From Acanthaster planci (Eukaryota; Echinodermata; Asteroidea; Valvatida; Acanthasteridae): 23,315 bases of DNA. The notes beneath the pieces are model-generated. The model saw only the letters and a list, made by a program, of their open reading frames with translations. It did not search any database and had not been told where the DNA came from. Shown here one piece after another: positions 8,395 through 19,700 of this stretch. The first letter of the stretch is position 1; each line of letters begins with the position of its first letter. The position numbers and the translations under genes are program-made. The stretch lies in NCBI RefSeq assembly GCF_001949145.1, contig NW_019091406.1, forward strand, positions 1,196,742-1,220,056, written 5' to 3'.

Positions 8395-11300
8395 CTACCA
8401 AAAGAAAATGCAGAGTAATAACAGGGTCAACCCCGGTTGACGTTGCCAAACCACGAACATGGCGACAAAAGCACAGGAGAGCTTTTCCACGTGAGCAGAA
8501 AAACTTGATACATCAAAAGATGCCTATGTGTATATGATATTGCCAAACCTTAATAACCCCATCTAGTTAACCCTATTCACCACTTCAATTTTTGTCATGA
8601 GAAATTGACCCAAGCATCATTACAGCACCGAGCAACCACATACTCCTGGAAGGCCTACCTGATTCTGTGGACATGAAAAAAATGACACATTCTTCCCGAT
8701 GAGAGTCCTACGTTTTCCATGGAACACCGAGTAGAAGGTATTTACTACATATGGCTAGCAGGCAAAAGATTTATTTTTACAAGGGGTGCAGGGTTCACTG
8801 GACCCTCACCTCTCACGGCTCCTCTTCCGCCCCTCTGCATGCCCCGCCCTCTTCCCGTCATCTGTCCCCTGGCCATGCCTCGTCCGCCTCGTCCACCTCG
8901 TCCCATCTGTGCACCGCCCCTGGCTCCCCGAAGTCCTCCACGCCCTTTGGCCCGCACTGCAGCACCCCCTCTGCTGACGCCACCTCTGGCTCCGAGGGCC
9001 CGGCCCATGCCCCTGCCGCCCCGGGTGAAGACCACGCCCCTGACACGCCCACCTCGTAGCCTGCGTTGTCCCTGCTGGCCAGTTGGGGTGCCCAGACGAC
9101 CACGGATGTTTGGTTGTCCAAGGCGCTGTTTCAGTGACTGTGGTGAGAGGTGACAATGCATCAGCAACGTAACACAGACATTCAAACATTAATGTCAATA
9201 AGCATTACATTTTGGATCATTTGCATCACAGCTGGTTTCTCTAGGGTCTTCATGTGGAAACGATTCCTCAGAAATACCTACTCTTACATGATGCCACTCT
9301 TGGGGTGGAATTTTCAAGTGAACTACTGTTTAAAATGGACGAGCTCATAGGAATAATTGATTTAAACCTCTTATTTTATAGTAATAATCTTAGCAGCATC
9401 TTGCAAGATCAACAATGTACATATAATTGCTACATTTTGACTTGTGAAACATTTACAGACACTTGATGTGGCTTTAGGATCCTGACCGTTGAAAGGATAA
9501 ACTGTTTACTTGACACCAACGGTAAGTCAAATGGGTACTCCAGGATATTCCATAAAGCAGCCTGTACCTGCTTGGCAGGCTGCAAGGCAGCCTGGACTGA
9601 CATCCGGTTCTCCATCTGCAGGGCCAGCCGCCTGTTAGCGGCAGACACCTGCTGCTGCTGCAGCATGGTCTCCGTCCGCTGTTGAGCAGTCACTGCTGGG
9701 CGGTTCTTGATGATCTTGGTGAATCTTTGGGGGGAGGAGGGGGTTGGTTGGTGGGAAGTTGTTGAGGGAATAGGTTTCAAGAGTGTGGCATATTTCTCTT
9801 TTCTTCTCCAACACTTCAAGGCTACAGTTTGATTCATGCGAGAGGATGCGGTCATGTGTGGATGACAAAGAAGTGTCATCATATTGACAAAGCCACAGAG
9901 TATAGACACAGAAGGAAAATTAATTTGAAAGCTTTTTAATTGGAATTTGCAGTATTCAGTAGTACTTGAGGGGAACAGAATTTGAAATCAAAGGTGTTAG
10001 TGTATTTCAAGATAGTTATTAGCCATTATGAATTGTTTTTAAGTTCTGTTGCTAAGACATCTGTGGAAAAGGGACAGGCTGAAATGTTTCAGCAATTATA
10101 AACAGTTGGGCAAAAATGTTAAAAAAAAAATTTAAAAATGTAACAATTGTTCTGTTTAACAAAAACTGCAGTAAACCCACAAGCATCTCACAAGCAAAAA
10201 AAACTTTTTTTCAATGTGGTTTCTGAGGCAAATCCACCAAAACAAGAAATAGAACGCACTTAGGATGATGAATTTTGAGGAGAGTGGATGTCGACTGGCT
10301 GCTGTACTTGCATAAACTTAAGAGTCGTCAAAACATCCATTTTTCTGCCACTTTCACAAATTAATATCAATTCCTAGGACCAACTAAGCTGAATCACAGT
10401 AACAGAAACAAAGTGTAAACTAAAACGATCTGTGAATACGCTATTCAGTTGCTTTTTTTCGTGAGTGAAGAGAACAGACAAGAGATATACAGGAGAAAGA
10501 AACGCCAAGAGTGAGTGGTCAATCAGGCGTGCCGACATCACTCAAAATGGACAGTCATCAGCCTGCTGCCGCTTACCAGCCTTTGATGCTCTGGCGGTCA
10601 TCGCTAGGACTGTGGACAACAAGGACTGCATGCTTAAGGACAGACAGCCAGAATTACCGCTTACATTCACAGTCTGGCCCCGGCCTTCGGGAGGCACACG
10701 GGGCAGACTGTGATTGGGCACTGCTGGCTGGGACACGGAACCGATCCTCTCCATGGAACAATACACCATTGCCCTCGCTTCATTGAAAACAACTACATGT
10801 ACATGTACTCTTGCATCTCAAATCTCTCAATGTTACACATTATCACTATTGTTACTTTTCCATATGTCACATTCTTTGTTGGAGACCACAGCTGCCTTAT
10901 GTTAGTTGTTTCCTTTAATATCCGTTAATATTTGCTGTAGAGAAAGAAATTTCTCTCTTTTTGTTTCAAATGAGCTCATACATTCAACCACAATGGACAG
11001 GGCCATGCTGCGGTTTTGCATAATTCTGCTTTCTCAAGGCAGAATTTCACTGTTGTACAATCTTGTACTGGGGAGCTGCCTTTGCTGGAGTGCTGTTGTT
11101 ACTACAGCAATGCCAGACTCTTTCAGCTCATTTGTACATTAGCTCATTGCTTATGTCTCCCGTACATCTACTTTCAACCAAATTCACAGTTCTGCTGAAC
11201 AACAGCAGCCCCTGAGTCAACTGCCAATTTTTTCTTAATCTTGCAGTGCCAAAAAAATTGCCCTTGGGTGACAGAGATGACGACGACGTGAGAGTCGTCC

Positions 11301-11694
11301 ATTCTTCTTTGGTGTGATAACTCAAATCTGCACATGCACTGCACCTCTATGTAAAAATGGCAAAGCAAATATTGTTTAAGCCTAAGGCAAGAATGAACAG
11401 CCTACGGCGGCAAATTTTCTCAGTGCAGTCTTCTGAAGAGAATCACACTTTCTTCAAGGCAGAACAGGCGTTTTGTGTCAGTGCCACCAAAATAAGAAAG
11501 TTGTCCATATGGCACAGATTGTGCTCTGCCTTTGGGAGACATATCTTGCCAGACACCGGTATGGTATTTGGGTTGGCAAAGCATTCTTTTTAACAACGGC
11601 AATGGTTTTTACGTTTTTTCCCTCACCGATCATTGAGAGTTTGTTTGGTTGTGCTTTTTAGCACTATCTTTGGGACAGGCATTGAAGTATTCAT
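8165..11694 (-). CDS. CHTOP: CHTOP (chromatin target of PRMT1 / Friend of PRMT1), complete coding region
   Basis: CHTOP is a nuclear RGG protein that is methylated by PRMT1. It works with the TREX mRNA-export complex and also acts in transcription. Coding exons in transcript order are 11694-11627, 9724-9568, 9137-8810 and 8394-8165, all GT-AG with matching phases (2, 0, 1), giving 260 aa (human about 248). [17 protein letters not shown] near the N-terminus matches the human protein closely. [12 protein letters not shown] and [11 protein letters not shown] follow in the same order as in human. Residues ~95-222 form a long Arg/Gly domain with [10 protein letters not shown] runs. The last 36 residues hold the duplicated [13 protein letters not shown] / [13 protein letters not shown] motif of the FoP C-terminal duplication domain. 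The gene is head to head with VPS72. Confidence 0.95.
8810..9137 (-). CDS. CHTOP: CHTOP coding exon 3 (Arg/Gly-rich)
   Basis: A 328-nt GC-rich exon with acceptor ctcaccacag and donor GAG|gtgagg. It opens [16 protein letters not shown] and then becomes an RGG/RGR low-complexity domain, the PRMT1 substrate and RNA-binding region. The opposite strand reads as long proline-rich frames because of this composition. Those are shadows. Confidence 0.93.
9568..9724 (-). CDS. CHTOP: CHTOP coding exon 2
   Basis: A 157-nt exon: the acceptor is an almost pure C/T tract ending ccaaag, and the donor is CAG|gtacag. It starts with the last base of Arg23 and encodes [11 protein letters not shown], a LQQQQ run, then [19 protein letters not shown]. 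This corresponds to the segment after the KSTTK motif in vertebrate CHTOP. Confidence 0.92.
9725..11626 (-). other. CHTOP intron after the first coding exon
   Basis: About 1.9 kb without recognisable exons. Open frames on either strand (for example 10465-10713 and 11357-11593) lack splice context or family resemblance. ACATGTACATGTA occurs near 10796. Confidence 0.6.
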
Positions 11695-11741
11695 GACAAG
11701 TGAAACAGGAATCCTCGATGCGCCAATTCCAAGGTGTCCTC
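11627..11741 (-). CDS. CHTOP: CHTOP first coding exon
   Basis: The acceptor is tttcaatttctcag at 11742, and the donor is CG|gtgagg at 11627/11626. The ATG at 11694-11692 begins [20 protein letters not shown]; the Met at codon 5 is an alternative start. The exon has no in-frame stop upstream of the ATG, so 11695-11741 is called 5' UTR because the family's N-terminus is short and human CHTOP likewise begins in its second exon. Confidence 0.88.
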
Positions 11742-13107
11742 CTGAGAAATTGAAATTCAGACACAGAAACAAACATTTGTCAGTGACATCTGAACATTGT
11801 TTAGACCACTTTAGAAAGTGTTTAAAAAGTGCAAATCTCAGACAGGTAGCATTCAAGACAAGAAATCAACTTTGGATTGTTTCTGCCAAAGATCATATTG
11901 AAAGGATTACTCATGAAACAGCTATCTAACAAACATCACACACACCAGGACTTGATTGCTGTTTCATGAGTGGTCAAATAAAGACCATTACCTCAAGTCA
12001 TAACACTAGTACATTATATAACTGTATGCCATAAAGAATGCACCAATAAAATTAGTTTGGTAAAAGCATTCACCACTCTGCAGCAGATGCTACTGAAACC
12101 TATTTGTTCATGTTCATCTGCTTACAGGTTTCCCCCTGCTCCGTATAAACATGATAAATTATTCAGAAAATCCTGACATAACAAAAAAGATGGGAAGCGA
12201 AATGTGTTATAGACCGAAATGGGCTACTGCGCACACGTTGTATGCATTTTTGTGTACAAAACGCGGTCACCAGACTCCCCAAAGACACGATGCAGTACAA
12301 TTATTTTTTACTGTTTTCACTGATTTTTGCACGAATGGATAGGGTTTTTGTTGAATAAAAGTTCTGCAAAAAAATGTGCTACAAAAGGACATTTTCAAGT
12401 GGCGTTTCAGAGGCTTTCCAGTACATCTACAAGAAACTAGGCATCATTATTAGAAAAGATCATGAGTGTGAGTGCATTTGACTGCCCAGCAATGAAGTGC
12501 ATCGTGATTTTCCGAATGGCCACTGGCGGGCATGTGCGCACAGCAGCCAGTCGACATGGTGTCCGCCCGCAGTAACCTCACACGCGCCACCATACACGGG
12601 CGGATATGGACATGTGATTTTGTCTATGGTGTCACGAGTTCATGGTTATCACTAAGCGCTATTTTAATAACTGAGTTTTTGAAGAGAAATAACAAGTAGT
12701 TTACATGTTTATTTACAAGGGCAAAGGATTAACTCGCATAATACAGGTACTTAATTTCTCCATCTATTAGGGAGTAAAGTACTCTCCCTCTCATGAAGAA
12801 GAGGAGTACAATACCAAACAATACTGAGGGCAAAAGAGTACTTTTCCTTCTCGCAATGCTTCTATAGTGCAAAATCCCCAATGTAATATTTGCAATAAGG
12901 CTTAGGCCTACATGTATGCCTGAAGTTCAATAAATTCAAATGCCACACTGCCATGATTGTATACACTAGCTGATAAAGAAGCTTTAAAATCAAAAATCCG
13001 TGTGTAATGAGCTCCCCAAGAACTGTGGGGTCCGACATCTGCCCCGCTCCCACAAATGTCCAAATGTTAAAAAGAGAAATTGAGGGTCCAAGTCCGGTCA
13101 TGCTATT
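11742..13107. other. CHTOP upstream region or leader intron, no gene seen
   Basis: Mostly AT-rich. A CpG-richer patch lies at about 12490-12615 and could be regulatory. No exon or RNA gene is supported. If CHTOP's noncoding first exon is near 13490, this stretch is its leader intron. Confidence 0.45.
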
Positions 13108-13109
13108 TA

Positions 13110-13798
13110 GCGTCAACAAGCGTCAACACACACAAGTTGTGTTAACAAAGCGTCAACAACTTGAAAATACCCTCTACAGATTTAAAAGTGCTTTTATTAT
13201 ATTTTAGAGACTCTAACAATTGCCCTGTATAAAAGAAACACCAAATCTGCTTCCAGTTTCTCACAGGAAAACAAAAAATTTTTGCGATGTACATGTATGA
13301 GGGTCGCCATCTTTCTTTCCTCTGCCGTCCCACGGACGTATAAAAAACCCTGGAATTGCAATGCTTCTGTATGAAATAGAAGCCAACCAGCGGCCGTATT
13401 ACCGAGCCAAAAACAAATGCGTGGACTGGCTCGCTTAGCATTGATGCCAGGGAGTACTAAAGGCAGGCATTGCCGGGCAAACTTACTATTCGGCTCGGTA
13501 AAATGGCCACTAGTGGATTCAATGATCTCTATAAGCAGATTAAGGGCATTGCGCGTCCACATTATTTTTATGTACGTCTGTGTGCAAGATGGTGGCCCGT
13601 TAGACTGCACAAACTGACAAAAAGACTTTGTAATTCAAATTTCAACCCTAACATTAATATAATAGTAACAACAGTCATTTCAGATAGATAAGATACATTG
13701 AATTTGATGTGTAGGAGCCTAATTAACATCGTAAATAAAAATCTTTGCATAAATTTGCTTGAATAACTTATTGACGCTTTGATGACGCTCGTTGACGC
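13110..13798. mobile_element. Foldback (palindromic) TA-flanked element, ~689 bp
   Basis: The ends are TTTAGCGTCAAC (13106-13117) and GTTGACGCTAAA (13791-13802), an exact 12-bp inverted pair that includes TA flanks. GCGTCAA is repeated three times inside the left end and, as TTGACGC/TGACGC, three times inside the right end. Further inverted pairs share nearly the same centre, about 13450: GGGTCGCCATCTT (13301-13313) with AAGATGGTGGCCC (13586-13598), ACGGACGTATAAAAA with TTTTTATGTACGTCTGT, and TACCGAGCC (13400-13408) with GGCTCGGTA (13492-13500). The whole element is therefore one large imperfect palindrome. No transposase is seen. The 137-codon minus-strand frame inside it is probably incidental. 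Confidence 0.75.
13487..13562 (-). other. Possible CHTOP upstream exon (donor only)
   Basis: On the minus strand AATA|gtaagt at 13487/13486 is a good donor. Splicing from it to the 11741 acceptor is frame-preserving from an ATG at 13562, and would extend CHTOP by 41 residues. The family's short N-terminus argues against translation, so if real it is more likely 5' UTR. It lies inside the foldback element. Very tentative. Confidence 0.2.
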
Positions 13799-14199
13799 TA
13801 AACCATTGTAGGCCTAGAAAACAGCATTCCTCCATGCTCCAACTTGTCCGTCATGTCTGCCCCGTCTAGCCCAACGTTAGGTAGAATCTGGGGTTTGGAG
13901 AGCTGTAATTCCATACCAAATTAACAAAACCCCAGTCTATCATTTATCTTTATTCTACTGATCACAAATATGACTTACAAAAACAAATTGTGCGCTAACA
14001 AAAGAGTAAAATTTGTAAGTAGGTACTCCAGTTTCCAGCGCTAGGTTCGACGTGGCTGCAGTCTTTGTTGGGATAGGAATGTCTCAATTTTTTGAGTGAT
14101 GTGATTGGCTGCACGCACAACGGCAGGTTTATTAAACTTGTGGTAGTCTTACTAGGGATTGGATAATAGAATATGCCAACATTTAGGTATGGCGTAATA
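13799..14199. other. Spacer between the two mobile elements
   Basis: About 400 bases with no exon, RNA gene or clear repeat. The divergent promoter of CHTOP or VPS72 could lie here, but I see no specific core-promoter motif. Confidence 0.4.
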
Positions 14200-14773
14200 C
14201 GGAGCTCTGGAAGTGCCATCCGACTTGTCGAGATCCTGACATTTTATCTCAGGATGATGACACTATGGCGAGACCATGAGATGTTTCATCGTGGGATGAA
14301 GACATCCTGAGATGGAAATGACAACATCCCGCGATAATTTATCATGCGATGACGATATCTTAAAAGTTGGATGACGACATAATGGGTTAATTTATCAGGG
14401 GATGACAACATCGTAAAAGTGATATGATGACATTATTTATCAGTGGCTACCTTGACAAACCACCTCGAAAACACGTGGCCTGAGATGGTAGAGATTTCAA
14501 AGCATTGACCTGTTGCCATACATGATATTATTTAGATGGTGTCTCACTGCCTGTTACAAGTGGTTAAGAAGACATGACACTTAATATGTGGATGCAGACA
14601 TCCTGAGCTAATGATTATCGTCATTATCTGAGGATGCCATCGTCCAACTGCTACGATGTCGTCATCCTATAATGAATTATCTCAGGATGTTGACATTTTG
14701 CCTTTATTATGTCGTTATTCCGAGAAAAACATGTCAGGATCTCAACAAATCGGATGGCACGTTCAGAGCTCCG
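14200..14773. mobile_element. MITE-like element with 24-bp terminal inverted repeats
   Basis: The left end 14200-14223 (CGGAGCTCTGGAAGTGCCAT then CCGA) is inverted at the right end 14750-14773 (TCGGATGGCACG then TTCAGAGCTCCG) with two mismatches. Both are bordered by TA (14198-14199 and 14774-14775). The interior is a degenerate array of ATGACGACATCCTGAGATAA-like units in both orientations. There is no transposase ORF. It is a nonautonomous DNA transposon in the interval between CHTOP and VPS72. Confidence 0.8.
14226..14700. repeat. Degenerate minisatellite of GATGACATCCTGAGAT-type units
   Basis: Blocks such as ATCTCAGGATG, GACATCCTGAG, GATGACGACAT and AATTTATC recur irregularly in direct and inverted orientation between the terminal repeats of the surrounding element. 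The array appears to be its internal filler. Confidence 0.7.
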
Positions 14774-14912
14774 TACTTCAGGACTGGGAGGGATTCCTGC
14801 AAAGTAATGTGCGGATATTGGATACGGCTGTTGGAGGCGCTGTTTCATTGTACCATTCATTGAACGCGAACCATAGTCTAGCACCGAAAGTGATTTCAGT
14901 TGTTGTGGGACG
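14731..14912 (+). other. Candidate 5' leader exon of VPS72 with an upstream ORF
   Basis: GGGACG|gtaagt at 14912/14913 is a strong plus-strand donor. The next convincing acceptor is 16576, just before the VPS72 start. The exon's 5' end is not defined; 14731 is the ATG of an open frame beginning MSGSQQIGWHVQSSVLQDWE. Joined to 16577 it would continue KILVWSGHFF and stop at 16610, giving a 71-codon upstream ORF that ends 25 nt before the VPS72 ATG. The first ~14 codons lie in the mobile element, so the ORF may be incidental. Confidence 0.35.
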
Positions 14913-16576
14913 GTAAGTAATTATGTAAAGGGCACTGGTAATCGGAACGTCATGAATGCAATTGAAGTGAAGTGAATTCATGGCTAGGCTGTATGTAGGC
15001 AAGTGCACTTGTTCAGCTTTTCGAAAGCAAGCTAGGCCCGGTCATGCATGCCGGTCGCAACGTCGAGGTGGCCAGCTGTCCCTATCCCCGGCCCATGCAT
15101 GCCATGACCCTCAGAACAGGCACGGGCATGACGGGGATCATATGCCTATGGTTTCTGATGTTAGGCTTACGCCCCAACTATAACTTCTGTCCCAACTGTA
15201 GTGCTGCAGTTGGGCTGGCCCAACTATTTTTTACCAATTTCTGTATTGAAACTGACAATCAGAAATGGGGTTCACTGTCGTCATGCATCCGTCCATGCTG
15301 TCATGCTCCCACGAACAGTGCTGTGTATTACGAACCACAGCCAGTCATGACAGTTCTGGGGGGAAGGCTGTCCATCACCTGAAATCAAATTATTCAAAAA
15401 GGCAATTCGCGCTTGGACCATGATGAGGGAAGGAAAAGACTAGCATGCATGATCCCGATTTTTGAAGCACCATAGGAGGGTGCTATTTGAAGTGGGTAAA
15501 TTTGGGGTAAACTTACACGTACATGCAATACAGATATAGGTCCTCTTCTGATTGGAATGGAGTCAGTGTTTTTCATGGCATGGGTCCAAGTTTGAAAGAG
15601 TGCCAGTTGGTTTGGATCCGAGTTGACTTGAAACCTTCAGATTGTAGTCCTTTAGGGGTCACTTTCATCATGTTCATCAGATCATCAGTCTGATTGTGTG
15701 TATGCAGTAGAGGTGCAAATACCACCAACCCAGGTAAACTGATCGATGTACAAAAGAAAATGTTCTCACATCCAACTGGGATCTAGTCTTGGATATTTTA
15801 AAGCGATGACTCCTGTCGTTAATGTTACATGTAGTTCGGATGAAATTTGTCACCTCTTGGCCATATTTCCCGGAAGAATTTTGTATATCATTTAACGTAA
15901 CAGATTTTGGAAAGAATTTCATAAATGGGTACTAGCCAGCTGAAAGCAATAAAATGTCAAGAAAAACAACAGCAGTGAAAATATTGAGGTACACATTCAG
16001 AGTTGATCAAGTGGCATCCTTGTGCAGAATTCTCTCCAACAAATACTCAAACCCAGTAGCACCATCCAGTAGTGTCTAACATACCTCAACTAGTCTTATG
16101 AATGGAGTTGGTGTTTTCATTATTTCCTACCTTTGTGCTTCTGGAATTTGCCTTTAATACCAAGAAAGGGTTGAAATGCTAATGAATTATCAGATAACAG
16201 TTCTGCACACTGTTAATAACCATTGCCATGATTGCTTGAAGCTTGTCTTACAAACACCATGGACAATGTTCACCAAGGTTGAGTTTTTTCTATGCCTTGT
16301 TAACATTTGAAGTAATGGTTTAGTCGAACATTACAAAGATGCTGTCATTTGCTTGGACTTGGGTAATTTAGTGAGGTCAATATGCATTTGTAGTGTTTCT
16401 CCTTGAAAAAATGTTTCAAATCTTTTCCCCTGCCGATATAGCCTGATCTGCGGTACATGTACATTCCCTTGTCTTGCTCTATGGTGACTTTTCCTACGAC
16501 ATAAACATTTCTTGGGACATTAATTGAAATTACTCTTTAAATTCACAGCGCATATGTTTTTTAATTCTCTTTTCAG
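14913..16576 (+). other. Probable VPS72 leader intron, no gene seen
   Basis: No exon is supported. The plus-strand frame at 15044-15382 and minus-strand frame at 15677-15922 have no recognised similarity. A T-rich acceptor (ttctcttttcag) ends the stretch. Confidence 0.45.
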
Positions 16577-16635
16577 GAAAATACTTGTGTGGTCTGGCCA
16601 CTTCTTTTGAACTCAGGAAATCTTGACTCTTCACC
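16577..16635 (+). other. VPS72 5' UTR segment
   Basis: This sequence lies between a strong acceptor (ctcttttcag) and the VPS72 ATG. The context TTCACCATGG is a good Kozak match (A at -3, G at +4), which supports the chosen start. Confidence 0.65.
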
Positions 16636-16752
16636 ATGGCCCTTGCCCTGACGAGGGAGAAGAGAGCCAATGCGGGCAACCGCATGTCTCGGATGTTGCA
16701 AGAGGAGGAGCAAGACGAGTTCTACGCTACGACCTACGGTGGATTTGAAGAG
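16636..16752 (+). CDS. VPS72: VPS72 exon with start codon
   Basis: Encodes 39 residues beginning MALALTREKRANAGNRMSRM and including EEQDEFYATTYGGF. It ends GAG|gtgggt in phase 0. This is the start of the H2A.Z-binding YL1 N-terminal domain. Confidence 0.95.
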
Positions 16753-19700
16753 GTGGGTGGTGCTCTGTGAGCTCAGTGCATCAACAAATGTCCCTTCTGA
16801 TCACCCTTTGGTTTAAGTACACACTGCACTATGCACACATATTTCTTCTAAGGTTGTGGGAGCAACACATATGTTGAATCATACACGGTTTAGGGACCAA
16901 AACGTTTTATATGGGATGGGAATGAACTTTGATCTCCAAGACTCAGTCTTAACTTTCCTATTACCAAAGAAATTGTCCCCTTAGCCCAGTCACGGCCCGA
17001 GCAGACTCGTACAGTGTACATGTATTTATACGCCGTTTGATGGAGCATGCTCAAGCAATCCCCCATAAGGTAGTCATGACCCACTCTGCAAAAATGAGTC
17101 TCAAGTCATCAGAGCCACTTTTTGAGTTTCAGTTTGTGTTGGATTGAGGCATTTAAGCTTTTGGGTTTCATGTATCATTCAGTTTGGTATGACAAAATTG
17201 GATGTTGTGGAGATGTTAAACCGGAGGATTTAAGAAGATTCCTAGTGTGTAAACACAGTGCAAGATTCTTTCAAAGGCCTTTAAACTCAAAAGTGGCTCA
17301 GGTGATATGTGACCCATTTTTGCATAGCTGGTCACGACTATTTTCTGCTCCGTGTGGAATCTAGAGTTGCATATTTTATGCAGCATTAATGGTCCTTTGG
17401 TGAAAACTCACAGCCAGCACGCACAGGCTCATACATCTACCTGTATGATGTAGACAGCACTGAGTACACAGGACTAGTGACTGTTAGAATATGCCATTTC
17501 CACGCACTCAAGCACATGGCATGTTTGTGTGGACATTAATTGTACAGTTAAAGTAGCATTGCTGTACACTCTGATGCTCTGCAGTGTTTCTAGGGCCTTT
17601 TTTTTTTATTTCCGTAGCTCCAGTGATGTAATGCAGTGCTCAAATGGGACAAGATTTTAAAAATATACATCAGGACATGTCAATTGGGGAAATGATAATT
17701 TGTTAGATGCACTTTGAAGGGATCAATTTCTTGTTTTTTATCCAAAGTGACCAGTTCTGGTTGGTTCATAATTGGCAACTGATAATGCTTCTGTTTACTG
17801 CCCAGCACAAAGTCCTGCTTACCACCTTGCACGCCGTTGCATTATGCTGCATTCAGCAGGGTTTGGAGTTGTGAATAATTTGCTGGAAAGTTTGAATATT
17901 TTCATGCTTGAAATGCTTTCACAGCGCAAGGATGAGAACAAAGTAAAGACGGACCAGTTGCTCAACAATGCTCCTTAGAGTAGGCCGGTGCTGTAGTGAG
18001 CAAAAGAATAAAACTTGTAAATAATATTCTGAAGAAAACTTTGTTTATCAACCAGTCAACAGTGCATTTATGACGATAAACAAATTTTTTATAGCAATCT
18101 GGAGATGAGGAATATTCCAGTGAAGAAAGTGAATCGGACGCCACCGACAGCGACATCAGCGATTCTGAGGATGACGAACCGGTCAGCGAGGATGAGGGCA
18201 ACGAGAAGAAGAGACAGCGACGAACCGTTACCAAAGCATACAAGGTGTGTATGGGGAGCCAGAAAGATGGTTGGAATCCCACTTGTGTCTGGTCAGTGGT
18301 GTGTTCTCAAACTCTGGACTTTTTCTCCATTGAGTACCATAACAAATGGTTTCCCCATGCATATGTTTACAAATGGTCATCAAGGCTGAGTCAATTTCAA
18401 CCCAAACTAAAGTCAAGAACAGTTACAATGGCAGTAGTAAACACTACTGATTGTTGTGTATTTAAAACAGGAACCTGTCACAAAGCCCACCGCCAAGAAA
18501 CCCAGCCAACCGCGTCCAAGTGTCACCACTTCCAAGCCCAAGGAAAAAGAGAAAGCAACCAAGCCGCCCCCTGCGGCATCCCAAACCGAGTCAAATGCCA
18601 AAGATGAAGGCAGCTGTGAGTTCAGTGCAAGATTTGCACAACCCATTCCCCTTCCTACACTAACGTTGAATTTGATCTGTTGAACTTAGTTTGGGTGCAA
18701 TTCTGTACCTGAGATGCAACTCCATAACCCCTTGTGGATTGGATTATATTAGCTGAAATTTTAATTTTTGTTTAAGGCAAAATGTACCATCCAATAACGC
18801 ACTGCCAATATTGACTCGTTAGAGTCATTTGTACAGTTTTTCTTTCCTTATATTTTGCAACACTCCTATATACTCAGTTGGTCTGCCACAGCTCAACATT
18901 TGCCATCACAACAGGCCAAGTTGAAGTTCAAGCACACGGTCTGCTTCCACAGACTTCTTGGACTTTCTGTTTGTGTGTATACAAAATAAATGGACATTAG
19001 CATATGCCCATCCGCCAGAGGAGATTCCGAGTACTGACAGTGGTTCACTCTGTCAGTTATTTGTATGTATATAGATGGTCATAAATTTTACACCATAGAG
19101 CGCTAACTTCTAATCCTCCGCGCAGAGAAAATTTGACGCCGTCCTGTTGTGGAGACATTTTGAATCCATCTATATGCTTATGCTATTCAAAATCAGATAC
19201 AATGAATATCAAATTACGTACTCTGGACACAGCATGTGTCGAGTACCATTACAATCTAACTTAAAAAGGTTGTGGTAAAATTATCTGCAGTGCATACGTG
19301 CTCACGCTTCCGTTGTTTATGCAGAGCACAATGAAACGTTCATTTACGCATTGCGCGTACAAATACCTGTACAAAATCTGTGCAAAATTTCGAGACATGA
19401 GTCAGTGCTCTGGTTTTCTTATATATATACATGTAGCGCTACAGTTTCCACATCCTCCAGCACAAACTGGTTAATGTTGGTCGTGATAGGGTCCTTTCTT
19501 TTCAAATACCGAGACTAAAGATCTGTTTGATAACTTGGAGTAGGATGTTTGATGAGCAGTGGCCTCCATCTCTTCACTCCTTTCATCCATCCCTGCCCCC
19601 TTTCTTTGAAAAACAATTTGCAGTGCGTAAGTCAAGCCGAAGGTCAACCGTTCTGAAGGGCACTGAGTTTCAGATCCGGTTGAAGGAAAGGGAGGAGCGT

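Noticed and set aside
8719-9153. Long plus-strand proline-rich frames opposite CHTOP
   Set aside because: They are the antisense reading of the GC-rich RGG exon, with no splice or start context of their own.
13197-13610. 137-codon minus-strand ORF
   Set aside because: It lies within the foldback element, shows no recognised motif, and is more simply explained as chance. Only the donor at 13487 was kept as a weak candidate.
15044-15382. 112-codon plus-strand ORF
   Set aside because: No family resemblance or splice context; it lies in the probable VPS72 leader intron.
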